A program made the position numbers and the translations under genes. Below the pieces are notes generated by a model. That model worked only from the letters and a program-made list of their open reading frames with translations. It ran no database searches and was not told the origin of the DNA. Below, piece after piece: positions 1-8,844 of a DNA stretch of 64,000 nt; position 1 is the stretch's first letter, and every line of letters begins with the position of its first letter. The DNA is taken from NCBI GenBank assembly GCA_037127255.1, contig JBANSL010000010.1:34016120-34080119 (forward strand), read 5' to 3'. This stretch comes from Persicaria tinctoria (Eukaryota; Streptophyta; Magnoliopsida; Caryophyllales; Polygonaceae).

Positions 1-183
1 CCTCCTCGGCCTCCTGGCCCTCCGCCTCCTCTGGATCTCACCATTGATTCGCTATCAATCGATCTCGCTCCCAATTGAACCTCGGCCAATCGATCTCGCT
101 CCCAATTTGCAGATCCGCTCTCGTGTGGAGGAAGAAGAATTACGACGTCCAATTCGATGTTGTGTTTTATACACCCAACACAA

Positions 184-368
184 CAACGTCGAATTCGACG
201 TTGCCCTCCTCCTGGACCCTTCAACTTACAACGTCGAATTAGACGTTGTACACAGCTGGGCCCTTCAACTTACAACGTCTATTTTGACGTTGTGCACAGC
301 TGGGCCCTTCAACATACAACGTCTATTTTGACGTTGTACTTCAAATTACAACGTCCATTTAGACGTTG
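184..368. repeat. ACGT palindrome array 1 (about 44-bp period)
   Basis: Five copies of a 20-bp inverted-repeat unit, CAACGT-N8-ACGTTG, start at 184, 229, 273, 317 and 349, so the first four are 44-45 bp apart. The first (184-203) is a perfect palindrome; the others differ only in the central 8 bp. A degenerate sixth lies near 143. The spacers are also repeated (cccttcaacttaca, cacagctggg). The same motif returns at 1.9, 3.0, 7.8 and 8.6 kb, so it belongs to the MULE block. Confidence 0.9.
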
Positions 369-557
369 TATTTATCCTTTTTTTTTAATTCAACTGCAAA
401 TTAAATAAAATACATTATTTGGACATTTAGATCATTGAAATTAACTTGGCATATTTCATAAATAAATAAAATACATTATTTGCACAGTTTAGTTCGTTGC
501 AATTGAAAATTATAATACATATTGTACATAAAATACATAAATAAAACGATAATACAT

Positions 558-1198
558 AATTACTTATGAAACGATAAAATACATAAATGAAACGATAATA
601 CATTGGGAAAATGGCAGAAAACCACCCCTTAAATATGGGTCTTTGCAGAAAACCACCCCTTAAAAATGAAATTGCAGAAAACCACCCCTTAAACCCATTT
701 TGTAGGTAAATCACCACCCACAACCTTTTTCCCCGTTAGGTTTTCGTTTAAAACGGTGAAAATTCATTTTTACCCCTCGCTTTTAATGTTATTATATTGA
801 GAGAAAAATGTATGAATTGAAATAAATTAATAAAATATATTTATCTATCCTTTTTAATGTTATTTTGATAGAATAACATACCTTTTTCTCTCATTAAACG
901 AGATGGATAAATATATTTTTATTAATTTATTTCAATTCATACATTTTTCTCTCATTATAATAACATTAAAAGGGAGGGGTAAAATGACTTTTCACCGTTT
1001 TAAACGCCAACCTAACGGAAAAAAGGGTTGTGGGTGGCGATTTACCTACAAAATGGGTTTAAGGGGTGGTTTTCTGCAATTTCATTTTTAAGGGGTGGTT
1101 TTCTGCAAAGACCCATATTTAAGGGGTGGTTTTCTGCCATTTTACCTATATAAATTACTTATGAAACGATAAAATACATAAATGAAACGATAATACAT
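558..1198. repeat. 46-bp direct repeats flanking a foldback element
   Basis: Identical 46-bp copies occur at 558-603 and 1153-1198 (aattacttatgaaacgat...aatacat), immediately outside the foldback element. This is too long for a transposase target duplication. Either the element entered a local tandem repeat, or recombination duplicated the flank. Related acgataatacata words recur out to about 1290. Confidence 0.85.
605..1146. mobile_element. Foldback (MITE-like) element with about 245-bp inverted repeats
   Basis: The left arm (605-850) and right arm (900-1146) are inverted copies leaving a short loop. Each arm starts with GGG/TAAAATGGCAG and carries three internal repeats of the word aaaaccaccccttaaa, followed by a shared AT-rich stretch. 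No coding capacity is visible. The same arm words form the ends of the element at 43.4-44.7 kb, so this is a family. The 9 bp on either side do not match, so its superfamily is unproven; MULE-like foldback elements are the closest known type. Confidence 0.85.
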
Positions 1199-1362
1199 AT
1201 TGTACATACGCCGGTCTCCGGGCACCTCTATCTCTCAAAAACCCTTCCGACATAATCAAGAATGAAAACGATAATACATATATTACATACGCCGATCTCC
1301 GGTTACCCCCCCCCCCCTTGAAAATACATATATTACATACATTACATACGATAAGTCTACAA

Positions 1363-1851
1363 CTACGTGGTGTTAACGCCACTGGGTGTACAACTACCAA
1401 CAGACTCATCTAGATTGGTAGAAATGTCGATCTCTACGTCGATGAACGCGTACGATCGCAACCTATCGTTTCCCGGACCCACCACCCTCTCAATTACGTA
1501 CGTTGTAACTTCACGGATACAATGTCGACATACATCGGCGTAGAACGTGTCCAGCATTTCCGTAATGCCTCTGCCCATGTCGGATAGGTAGGCCTCTCGG
1601 TCGTTTGTATAAATCTCCGTGTCGTAGTGGCATCCGAACTCCCCCGCAACCGATCTCCTTGAGCCACTCTGACATGAGATGCGGAAAAGGCAGCATGGGA
1701 ATGCCCCGTTGTACCTCCGGTGTTGGCAGTTGCAGTCGCTGGCATCGGGTGGATAACGGTGTTTCGTCCCTCTAATCTGATAGTTGATCCCATCGGACGT
1801 TTCTGCGTCTTTTATGAAGTAAGTGGGAAGTCTACGATTGGGGGCCGCCAT
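1363..1851 (-). CDS. MULE-associated unknown protein, copy A
   Basis: Single-exon ORF of 162 aa in a family I do not recognise. Copies B (2491-2934) and C (7281-7730) are clearly related but highly diverged. Shared landmarks in order are an F-[IV]-K start, a DG pair, CNC[QK]H followed about 7 residues later by F-x-C, a later G/R-C, a YAF near the C-terminus, and the ending ESVGS. The CxC...C spacing recalls a degenerate SWIM zinc finger, but the final histidine is absent (the residues are PCCLF), so this is only an analogy. A TATA box (CTATAAAAGC on the minus strand, 1911-1920) lies about 60 nt upstream of the ATG, with an 80-bp palindrome-bearing repeat behind it. Open reading frames in all three copies argue for a real protein. 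Function unknown. Confidence 0.6.
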   Translation of the reverse strand: MAAPNRRLPTYFIKDAETSDGINYQIRGTKHRYPPDASDCNCQHRRYNGAFPCCLFRISCQSGSRRSVAGEFGCHYDTEIYTNDREAYLSDMGRGITEMLDTFYADVCRHCIREVTTYVIERVVGPGNDRLRSYAFIDVEIDISTNLDESVGSCTPSGVNTT

Positions 1852-1910
1852 TAGGTAGTAATAGTGTGGAAGGGTTTGTGGTGGATGGAGTGTGGGTGTG
1901 GGTGTGGGTG

Positions 1911-2180
1911 GCTTTTATAGGCACTTGAGCATACAACGTTTAATTCAACGTTGCAAGGGTTTTGCAACGTTGGATTGAACGTTGCAACGGGGAACCCTAG
2001 GGTTGGGGTTTAGCAACGTTTAATTCAACGTTGCAAGGGTTTTGCAACGTTGGATTGAACGTTGCAAAGGGGAACCCTAGGGTTGGGGTTTAGCAACGTT
2101 TAATTTAACGTTGTATAGGGTTAGCAACTTTTGATATAACGTTGCATAGGGTATAGCAACGTTGTATCCGACGTTCCCTG
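1911..2180 (-). promoter_or_regulatory. Copy A promoter: TATA box plus palindromic 80-bp tandem repeat
   Basis: Reading from the copy A start codon outward: TATA box at 1911-1920, then an 80-bp unit repeated from 1934, 2014 and (partly) 2094. Each unit holds two ACGT inverted repeats (caacgtttaattcaacgttg and caacgttggattgaacgttg) and the palindrome AACCCTAGGGTT, which contains a telo-box-like AACCCTA. Both kinds of element are known transcription-factor targets in plants (bZIP and telo-box binders); their action here is inference. Confidence 0.6.
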
Positions 2181-2490
2181 TTGACATTATTTTCTCAATT
2201 TCGAGTTAATTAAGCAGATATCTAGTGATTTTGAAAGTGAATATGAACATATAGAATTAATATTTCGATCTAACGAATATGAAAATAATTGATAGGTGAA
2301 TATTTCGATCTTCTTAGTAGGTTCCATTCAAGCGATTATGAAAACGATTCATATGTTAATGTTTCGAATTTTAATACCAAAGATAGTACATAGAGTTCAC
2401 ATCGAAGGCGCAGGTACCAAATATATAACTTATATAATAAATATAAAGTTCTAGCGCTAATCGAACGTTGAATACACAAAATCAATTGGA
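2181..2490. other. AT-rich spacer without recognisable feature
   Basis: AT-rich sequence between the copy A promoter and the 3' end of copy B. I see no ORF, terminal repeat or RNA signature in it. Confidence 0.5.
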
Positions 2491-2934
2491 TCAGTTGCTC
2501 CCAACAGACTCTGCAGGTCCCGCTGGTTGAATCTCAATCAGCGCTTGCTGGAACGCGTAAGTCTCCCTAGTTTGTTGGGCGGGCCGCGCTACTAAGTCAA
2601 CCACGTACTCGGCAATGCTGTTAATACGCGCCCGGCTCACATCGCAGTAAAGACTTTTGATGTTATCTTTTGTATGGGCCAACACGCGAGTATAGTACGA
2701 CTCGGGGTCTCGGTCGGACTCCATACAACGGAAATACACCTCCCTTGACATCTCAGACCGGCGATGACACTGCACAGAGAATAAACAGCATGGAAATAAA
2801 ATGCGATATTTCCTGTGCTTACAGTTGCAAATGTGACGTTCAGCCGGCACACTGTGCCTCGTCACTGTAATAGTGTAACGGGTGCCATCCGAGAACTCAA
2901 CTGTCTTCACGAAACTGTACGGAGTTGAAGGCAT
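2491..2934 (-). CDS. MULE-associated unknown protein, copy B
   Basis: 147-aa ORF, second member of the unknown family. The ATG at 2934 is chosen because it gives an N-terminus (MPSTPYSFVK) aligned with copy C (MASSPNSFVK). An in-frame upstream extension runs into promoter palindromes and is probably untranslated. It has CNCKH at about residues 38-42, a following FPCC, a YYTR motif that copy C shares, a TYAFQQ segment and the ESVGS ending. It is transcribed divergently from the transposase gene, sharing a gap of about 430 bp. A TATA-like CCATATAAGG (minus strand, 2997-3006) lies about 65 nt upstream. Transposon accessory proteins such as MURB are a formal analogy only; no similarity to MURB was seen. 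Confidence 0.6.
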   Translation of the reverse strand: MPSTPYSFVKTVEFSDGTRYTITVTRHSVPAERHICNCKHRKYRILFPCCLFSVQCHRRSEMSREVYFRCMESDRDPESYYTRVLAHTKDNIKSLYCDVSRARINSIAEYVVDLVARPAQQTRETYAFQQALIEIQPAGPAESVGSN

Positions 2935-2996
2935 GGTAGAGGGCTTTTTGGGTGTTGTGTGTTTGGTGTGATAAAGTGGAGGGGGGACCAACGGGG

Positions 2997-3286
2997 CCTT
3001 ATATGGTGATTGGGAACATCTCCCATTTACAACGTTGGAATGGACGTTGTAATTGGGAACGTTCCCAATTACAACGTCCATTCCAACGTTGTAAATGAGG
3101 ACGTTCCCAATTACAACGTCCATTCCAACGTTGTAAATGGGAGATGTTCCCAATTACCACGTCTGAATGGACGTTGTAATTGGGAATGGTCCCAATTACA
3201 ACGTCCGGTGTGACGTTATTACGACTGACACATAGAACGCGTAATTGACGTCATGTATGGTCCCCCTCCTTTGCCCTTATATATAC
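2997..3286. promoter_or_regulatory. Bidirectional promoter with five palindromes at 42-bp spacing
   Basis: The gap between copy B and the transposase holds five CAACGT-N8-ACGTTG type units starting at 3030, 3072, 3114, 3157 and 3199 (42, 42, 43, 42 bp apart). The array is bracketed by a TATA-like box for copy B (2997-3006, minus) and TATATATA for the transposase (3279-3286, plus). A 42-bp spacing equals about four turns of B-DNA, so all sites would face the same side of the helix. The smaller palindrome gggaacgttccc sits between two units. A role as binding site for the transposase or a host bZIP factor is inferred. Confidence 0.7.
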
Positions 3287-3367
3287 CTCCATCATCAGAC
3301 CGATTGAATGCATCCATTTACCTCACAATTCAAGACACTAGTTACTATTTCATTCGTAGATCTGAAA

Positions 3368-6300
3368 ATGTCATCCTCAGAAAGTGAAGAAGCGATGGAG
3401 GTTGTACGAGTCGCCCCCCCCCCCCCCCCCGCCCCCCCACGACGAAACAATTGCGTACCACAGGTAAAATCCAATGGATGTATTATCTGTCTCTATGTGT
3501 TTTTCCATTATTTAACCCGAAGTAAATATATACCCTTTAAGTAATATCAAGTGCATGTACGTTGTTATGCCTTCATGTAGTTTCGAGACTTTACATGTAC
3601 GTTTACCGACACTCGTACTTGGCAATCCCGGAACGAAATGGTCGACCATTTCAAGCAACTCGGCTTGAGGAACAACATGGTCTTAGTAATCAAGCGATCG
3701 TGGTCGACCGCTTCAAATCGACCGGGTGGCGTGTTGTTAGCGTGCGAGCAATATGGAGTGTTTCGCAGAAGGGGGAAGCAGATTCGCAGCACGCAGAGCA
3801 AACTAAGCAACTGCCCGTTCTCCTTACTCGGTCATGAGGGGGGGCCGAATATGTGGACGATGACCGTGCAAAATGGAACGCACAACCATGGGCTCCCTCA
3901 ACGATTGAAGGGTCATGCTTACGCGGGAAGAATGACACCAGGGGAGAAGAAAATGTGCAAGTGGATGAAAGACATAGGAACTCCGCCGAAGGCCATCTCG
4001 TACGGGCTACGACAAGCAGATGCGAATAGCGTCACCTCAGCGCGATCACTGGAGAACACCCTCAACAAGCTCGCCGTTGAAGAGAGAGGAAATCGAACGA
4101 TGACCCAAGATACCCTCCATCGTCTCCGAGAAAGGGGCTACTACTACGATTTCAGGAGGAGCCCAGACGATGACAATGTATTGAATGACCTTTTTCTCGC
4201 ACACCCGGATGGGATTCGTCTCTTGAACAAATACCCTTACGTCGTCGTCATGGATAGTACGTACAAGACAAACGCGTAAGTACTATATCCTACGTCTTAC
4301 TACATTTCTTCCATAAATAGTGATATGCTAATGTGCGTACGTTGCGGCACCGCGTCCACAGGTACAACGTCGCGCTGTGCGAGATAGTCGGCTTAACGCC
4401 AACGGGAAACAACTTTTGCATCGCATATGCCTTTATGGCCCACGAGGACACGGACACGTACACTTGGGTGCTCAACAACCTACGTGTTATTTTTCAGGGT
4501 AAGGTGCCCGATTCGATTATGACAGATCGAGAGCTGGGCCTTATGGCTGCACTTAGGGCCGTCTTCCCCGAGGTGCAACATCTACTGTGCTGGTTACATG
4601 TAACTCGCAACTGTGAAGACACCGCTTTGAAGATTACAAAAAAACTGGAATTATCAACTCTATTCAAGAATCAGGTGTGGGGTTTATTCTCGTCTTCGAC
4701 GGAGGAGTCGTTCGAGAGGCGGCGTAGATTTCTTCACGCCCATTGGCAGCCCTTTCCCGGGGTCATGGGGTATCTGGAAACAGTGTGGCTCATCCACCGG
4801 ACGAGCCTTGTCAGATGTTACACCGACCACGTCCTACACTTTGGAACGAGGACAGCCAATAGGTACGTATATCGTTTTCGTCGTTACCCTTGTCACTCTT
4901 TTACTACATTTCGACAGTCGTTCACCTCAAGCACATGATGCATTGTGTAGGGTTGAAGGCCAACATAAAGTGTTGAAGGAAGCATTACACTCGTCCACTG
5001 GTGATTTTTGTGTCGTGGTGGATGCAATTCATCGGGTGAACGAATGTCAGGTGCACGAGATCCAGACTGCGTTGGAGATTGATCGTTTCAAGTGGCCAAC
5101 TAACGCACACGAAGTCCCCTTATTCGATCAGATTAAGCACGTGGTTTCAAAGAAGTGTTTCGGCTTAACGCCAACGGGAAACAACTTTTGCATCGCATAT
5201 GCCTTTATGGCCCACGAGGACACGGACACGTACACTTGGGTGCTCAACAACCTACGTGTTATTTTTCAGGGTAAGGTGCCCGATTCGATTATGACAGATC
5301 GAGAGCTGGGCCTTATGGCTGCACTTAGGGCCGTCTTCCCCGAGGTGCAACATCTACTGTGCTGGTTACATGTAACTCGCAACTGTGAAGACACCGCTTT
5401 GAAGATTACAAAAAAACTGGAATTATCAACTCTATTCAAGAATCAGGTGTGGGGTTTATTCTCGTCTTCGACGGAGGAGTCGTTCGAGAGGCGGCGTAGA
5501 TTTCTTCACGCCCATTGGCAGCCCTTTCCCGGGGTCATGGGGTATCTGGAAACAGTGTGGCTCATCCACCGGACGAGCCTTGTCAGATGTTACACCGACC
5601 ACGTCCTACACTTTGGAACGAGGACAACCAATAGGTACGTATATCGTTTTCGTCGTTACCCTTGTCACTCTTTTACTACATTTCGACAGTCGTTCACCTC
5701 AAGCACATGATGCATTGTGTAGGGTTGAAGGCCAACATAAAGTGTTGAAGGAAGCATTACACTCGTCCACTGGTGATTTTTGTGTCGTGGTGGATGCAAT
5801 TCATCGGGTGAACGAATGTCAGGTGCACGAGATCCAGACTGCGTTGGAGATTGATCGTTTCAAGTGGCCAACTAACGCACACGAAGTCCCCTTATTCGAT
5901 CAGATTAAGCACGTGGTTTCAAAGAAGTGTTTCGAACTTCTCTACGGTCATTGGAGGAAAGTCGTCTCCAAAACAGTAGCTCCAGAGTGCGTCGACCGTC
6001 ATTGGAGAATATGCCATGGGATACCTTGTGTGCACGACGTTCAGCGTTTTGTTGATGAAGGAATTCAAATAACACCTGACGACATCCACCCATTTTGGAT
6101 GGATCTGACGTGGGATGAAGCGGACAATGCGATCTTACCCTATGCCAGGTCGGCTTCGTACACTGCATCTAATGAAGCTTGTGACCCTGATTTGCACCCA
6201 CCGGAGCGGGGTAGCATACGGGCAAAGGGCAGACCTAGAGGGAGGAGGAACCCGTGCAGAACGAATCCCTTGCGATCTGAGCAAAATCGGGCGAATTTTG

Positions 6301-6386
6301 AAAGGGAGGAAGCCAGAGCAGGTCGCCACGGTAGGGACCGACATTCCGAACATCCGTCCGACGCACAGTATTGGGGATTTAGCTAG
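3368..6386 (+). CDS. Mutator-like (MURA) transposase with internal duplication
   Basis: Exons inferred: 3368-3463, 3581-4275, 4362-4862, 4951-5634, 5723-6386, all with GT-AG introns and continuous frame. The ATG at 3368 is preferred over 3308 because the TATA box at 3279-3286 would place transcription start near or beyond 3308. The domains are an N-terminal DNA-binding region rich in basic residues and GTHNH, the DDE core (first Asp in VVMDSTYKTNA, second in SIMTDRELGLM, with LCWLHV as the C/H pair), and a C-terminal SWIM-like segment (C...ICHGIPCVHD, then IHPFW). Exons 3-5 contain a 772-bp duplication that adds 228 residues in frame after splicing, so the second Asp and the C/H motif occur twice while the first Asp occurs once. 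Activity is doubtful. A TAG at 6384-6386 separates it from the OTU domain, which lies in the same frame. Confidence 0.85.
4391..5934 (+). repeat. 772-bp direct tandem duplication inside the transposase
   Basis: Copy 1 is 4391-5162 and copy 2 is 5163-5934. I found one difference by eye, G at 4855 versus A at 5627 (Ala to Thr). Each copy contains the same 88-bp intron (4863-4950 and 5635-5722), leaving 684 coding bases, which preserves the frame. The copies share a 3-base tcg at the junctions. The near identity implies a very recent event, or an assembly duplication. Confidence 0.95.
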
Positions 6387-6398
6387 GGAGACAACAAT

Positions 6399-7078
6399 GT
6401 GGACCCTTTCATGTTCAGGCACATTGCGGCGGTCGTCAACACCGTGGGAGATGGTCACTGCGGATATCGAGCTATGGCGCAGCTGATGTTACGGCCAGGG
6501 GAGGCACGATTCGCAGATATGAAAGGGTTTTTGTGTAACCATCTGGAGCATAACGATCACCTTTACGCTGGTTGTTACATGGGAGGGTATTCGGTCCGGG
6601 AGTTTGTCGACCTACAGAGTTACTCCGGCAGAGTGGGAGGTGACCGGAGATACTGGATCGAGTTGCCTATCATGGGTCTTGTGTTCGCAACCGTCTACCA
6701 GGTACCCCTTGTCGTCTTATCTTGGCACATGCCCTTCACATGCCTCCCTATGTACACCGAACAACCAAATGGCGCACCTCAAGAGGCCATACTGGGCATG
6801 GCATGCATCGGCAACCAAGATCATTTCGCAGCGGTGAGTGTGATCTCACTCCAACCATAAATTAACTATCATTAATTACCCCACTTAACATTATAGTATA
6901 CTTTTTGCCCTTTGTGCAGATATGGTTACATCCCAACGCCCCTTTACCTCCTCCAGCGCATGAATGGACGGCACACCATCACCCGAGCGTCAACGGATGG
7001 GATACTCCCTTCCAAGACCAATTTGATAGATTTAGAGCTTTGCGGATTCAGGAAGGTCGCCCTCTACACCATGTTTAG
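6399..7078 (+). CDS. OTU-type cysteine protease domain downstream of MULE transposase
   Basis: Exons 6399-6833 and 6920-7078 (intron GTGAGT...GTGCAG). The catalytic loop GDGHCGYRAMA (about residues 17-27) matches the OTU signature with its nucleophile Cys, and NQDHFAAV near the end of exon 1 supplies the expected His. The C-terminal tail (IWLHPNAPLPPP...) is typical of plant MULE-OTU fusion proteins, which databases often misname. Only 12 nt separate this ATG from the transposase stop and both are in one frame, so the ancestral product was probably one fused polypeptide that now carries a nonsense codon. Translation as a separate protein is unproven. OTU enzymes remove ubiquitin-like modifiers; the substrate here is unknown. 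Confidence 0.8.
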
Positions 7079-7280
7079 GAGTCATGAAAGTTGGAATTAT
7101 TGTGGTCGTATTTGTTTGTTTTCTTTTCTATGAAGTTCAGAGTTGAAAGTTGAATGTTTGTTATTATGAAGACGTAGAAACAATATAAAAACAATCGGTC
7201 GACCAAAACAAACATCAGTTGGCCCCATATCTAATTTTACAAACGGGTTTTAATGTTACATTTCAACAAGGGTTGTTGTA

Positions 7281-7730
7281 TTAAACGTAACAACTACCGA
7301 CCGACTCTTCAGGAATGTTTGGGTATATACTAATCTGCACCTGTTGGAACGCATATGTCGTCATCAGATCTTGGGCAGGGCGCACTATTGTATCAACTGC
7401 ATACTCTGCTACTCTGCGACAGCGCGACGGAGACATGTCGTCGTACAAAACGACCAGGATATCCGTTATCTGCTCAATCATCCGTGTATAGTACGATGCA
7501 GAATCGTCGGCACACTCTTGACACCCGAACTGCAACTGTGTTGACATATCCAGGATACGATAAACCTGCACAGAAAGTAGATTGCATCGAAAATAATGTG
7601 TATAGTTCATATGCTTGCAGTTGCAAGCATCCTCCTTAGGCGGACGAGGGTGTCTCCCCACTTCAACAACGAAATACGTGCCATCATTGAACTTGGCATA
7701 TTTGACAAAGGAATTTGGGCTTGATGCCAT
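7281..7730 (-). CDS. MULE-associated unknown protein, copy C
   Basis: 149-aa ORF, third member of the unknown family, lying 3' of the OTU gene on the opposite strand. It begins MASSPNSFVK, has CNCKH at about residues 38-42 with F-x-C following, then YYTR, RPAQ, TYAFQQ and the ESVGSC ending. It is closer to copy B than to copy A. It is divergent to the small + strand gene at 7947 and shares with it a gap holding four ACGT inverted repeats. The ORF is intact, but there is no direct evidence of expression. Confidence 0.6.
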   Translation of the reverse strand: MASSPNSFVKYAKFNDGTYFVVEVGRHPRPPKEDACNCKHMNYTHYFRCNLLSVQVYRILDMSTQLQFGCQECADDSASYYTRMIEQITDILVVLYDDMSPSRCRRVAEYAVDTIVRPAQDLMTTYAFQQVQISIYPNIPEESVGSCYV

Positions 7731-7757
7731 TACGTGTGTTTCGTGTATGCCAATAAC

Positions 7758-7896
7758 AAAACGTCCAATTAAACGTTGTAACAACGTCCAATTAAACGTT
7801 GCTTCAACGTTTAATGTAACGTTTGTTAGCAACGTCATATTTGGCGTTGTATAAGGAGGCCTCACAAAAAACGAGAAAGGATTTCTCACTATAAAT
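7758..7896. promoter_or_regulatory. Second divergent promoter region with ACGT inverted repeats
   Basis: Four CAACGT/ACGTTG inverted repeats start near 7758, 7782, 7805 and 7830 (23-25 bp apart) between copy C and the small gene at 7947. A TATA box (TATAAAT, 7890-7896) serves the + side, 51 nt before that ATG. A weaker TTATACAAC faces copy C. The layout mirrors the 2997-3286 promoter. Confidence 0.55.
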
Positions 7897-7946
7897 TACG
7901 CCATGCTAGGGTCGAAATTACAACATCTCGTTCGACAGAAGAAGAG

Positions 7947-8221
7947 ATGGCGGCCGGTAACACACCAAGACCCTTCTTCTCAGTCACAGGGAGTGGCCCT
8001 AGGGATTTTTTCTGGTGGGTAGAAGACGTCTCGTTCACAGAAATACTGGTAAGCCCCCTTCGGTCTCACATCCGATTTACAAAAGACCCAACTCATTAAG
8101 TAGATCTTGACTTCTGCAGCCTCTGCCTTCCAACTTCGAGGAAGAATACGGGTTGTGGGGCGTCGAAAGAATAACGCTGACTAATGGGCCAGGGAGGAGA
8201 GGCACCATCATCCGGGTTTGA
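7947..8221 (+). CDS. Small two-exon gene of unknown function in the MULE block
   Basis: Exons 7947-8048 and 8120-8221 joined by a good GT-AG intron (GTAAGC...CTGCAG) encode about 67 aa beginning MAAGNTPRPFFSVTGSG and containing FFWWVEDVSF and EEEYGLWGVERITL. I do not recognise the family. Just past the stop a different frame reads YLGNARFRVVVVPPENV and then an acidic tail to a stop near 8321, so the real protein may be longer and this copy frameshifted. The clean intron, the TATA box at 7890 and the divergent pairing with copy C support a gene. Confidence 0.45.
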
Positions 8222-8562
8222 TGTTTAGCTACTTAGGCAACGCTCGCTTCCGGGTCGTCGTAGTGCCGCCGGAGAATGTTTCACCATCAGAGGAAGAGAA
8301 CAACAATGATTTCCGCTGAGGTGTGACATGGCAGCGACCCGGAAAAACTTATTTACTAAGTTATTTATGTTGTAATCGTCTATCATCAATATGAAAAATG
8401 AGGCAGTCTATAAGTTTTCATGTAAACAGATGTGACTTCCCTGAAATAACCACAAATCATATTTGAAAACCCTCCGCGAGGGGCAAAACGCTCCAACAAA
8501 ATAAAAGATGGAGCATCGCACTAAGTTTTCGCCAACATCCTACCCGACGAGGCCCACTTTAG

Positions 8563-8706
8563 CAACGTCGGATTAGACGTTGCTAAAGTGTCCGACCCGC
8601 CCAAATCCCTTCAATTCACAACGTTGTGTAGGACAAAAGACAACGTCGAAATGAACGTTGTTGCAACGTGAAATCGAACGTTTCTACAACGTCATATTCG
8701 ACGTTT
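8563..8706. repeat. ACGT palindrome cluster upstream of CHLD
   Basis: Inverted repeats at 8563-8582, 8641-8660, 8664-8683 and 8687-8706 follow the CAACGT-N8-ACGTTG/T pattern, with a half-palindrome near 8620. The nearest lies about 140 bp before the CHLD start codon. This is probably the edge of the transposon block; I could not define its exact terminus. Confidence 0.75.
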
Positions 8707-8844
8707 CATTAACAGCGCTAATCGTGGATTTGCGGTGTACATAGGGCGAAGAGATTACGGGGGCCCACTAGTGAGAGTATTCAGATAAGTGAACCGAAGA
8801 ATCCAACCAAGTTTCGCTCCCACACGCGCGCTCACTGCTCGACC

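Noticed and set aside
184..368. CRISPR-like array of regularly spaced palindromic repeats
   Set aside because: The sequence is plainly plant nuclear DNA, the spacers are themselves repeated, and there are no cas genes.
605..1146. 9-bp MULE target duplication for the first foldback element
   Set aside because: The adjoining 9-mers (taatacatt and tatataaat) do not match well enough.
2935..3153. N-terminal extension of copy B into the promoter
   Set aside because: The extra residues only translate palindrome repeats and would lie upstream of the TATA box.
3308..3367. Transposase start at 3308
   Set aside because: It is only 22 nt from the TATA box, so it would be at or before the transcription start; 3368 fits better.
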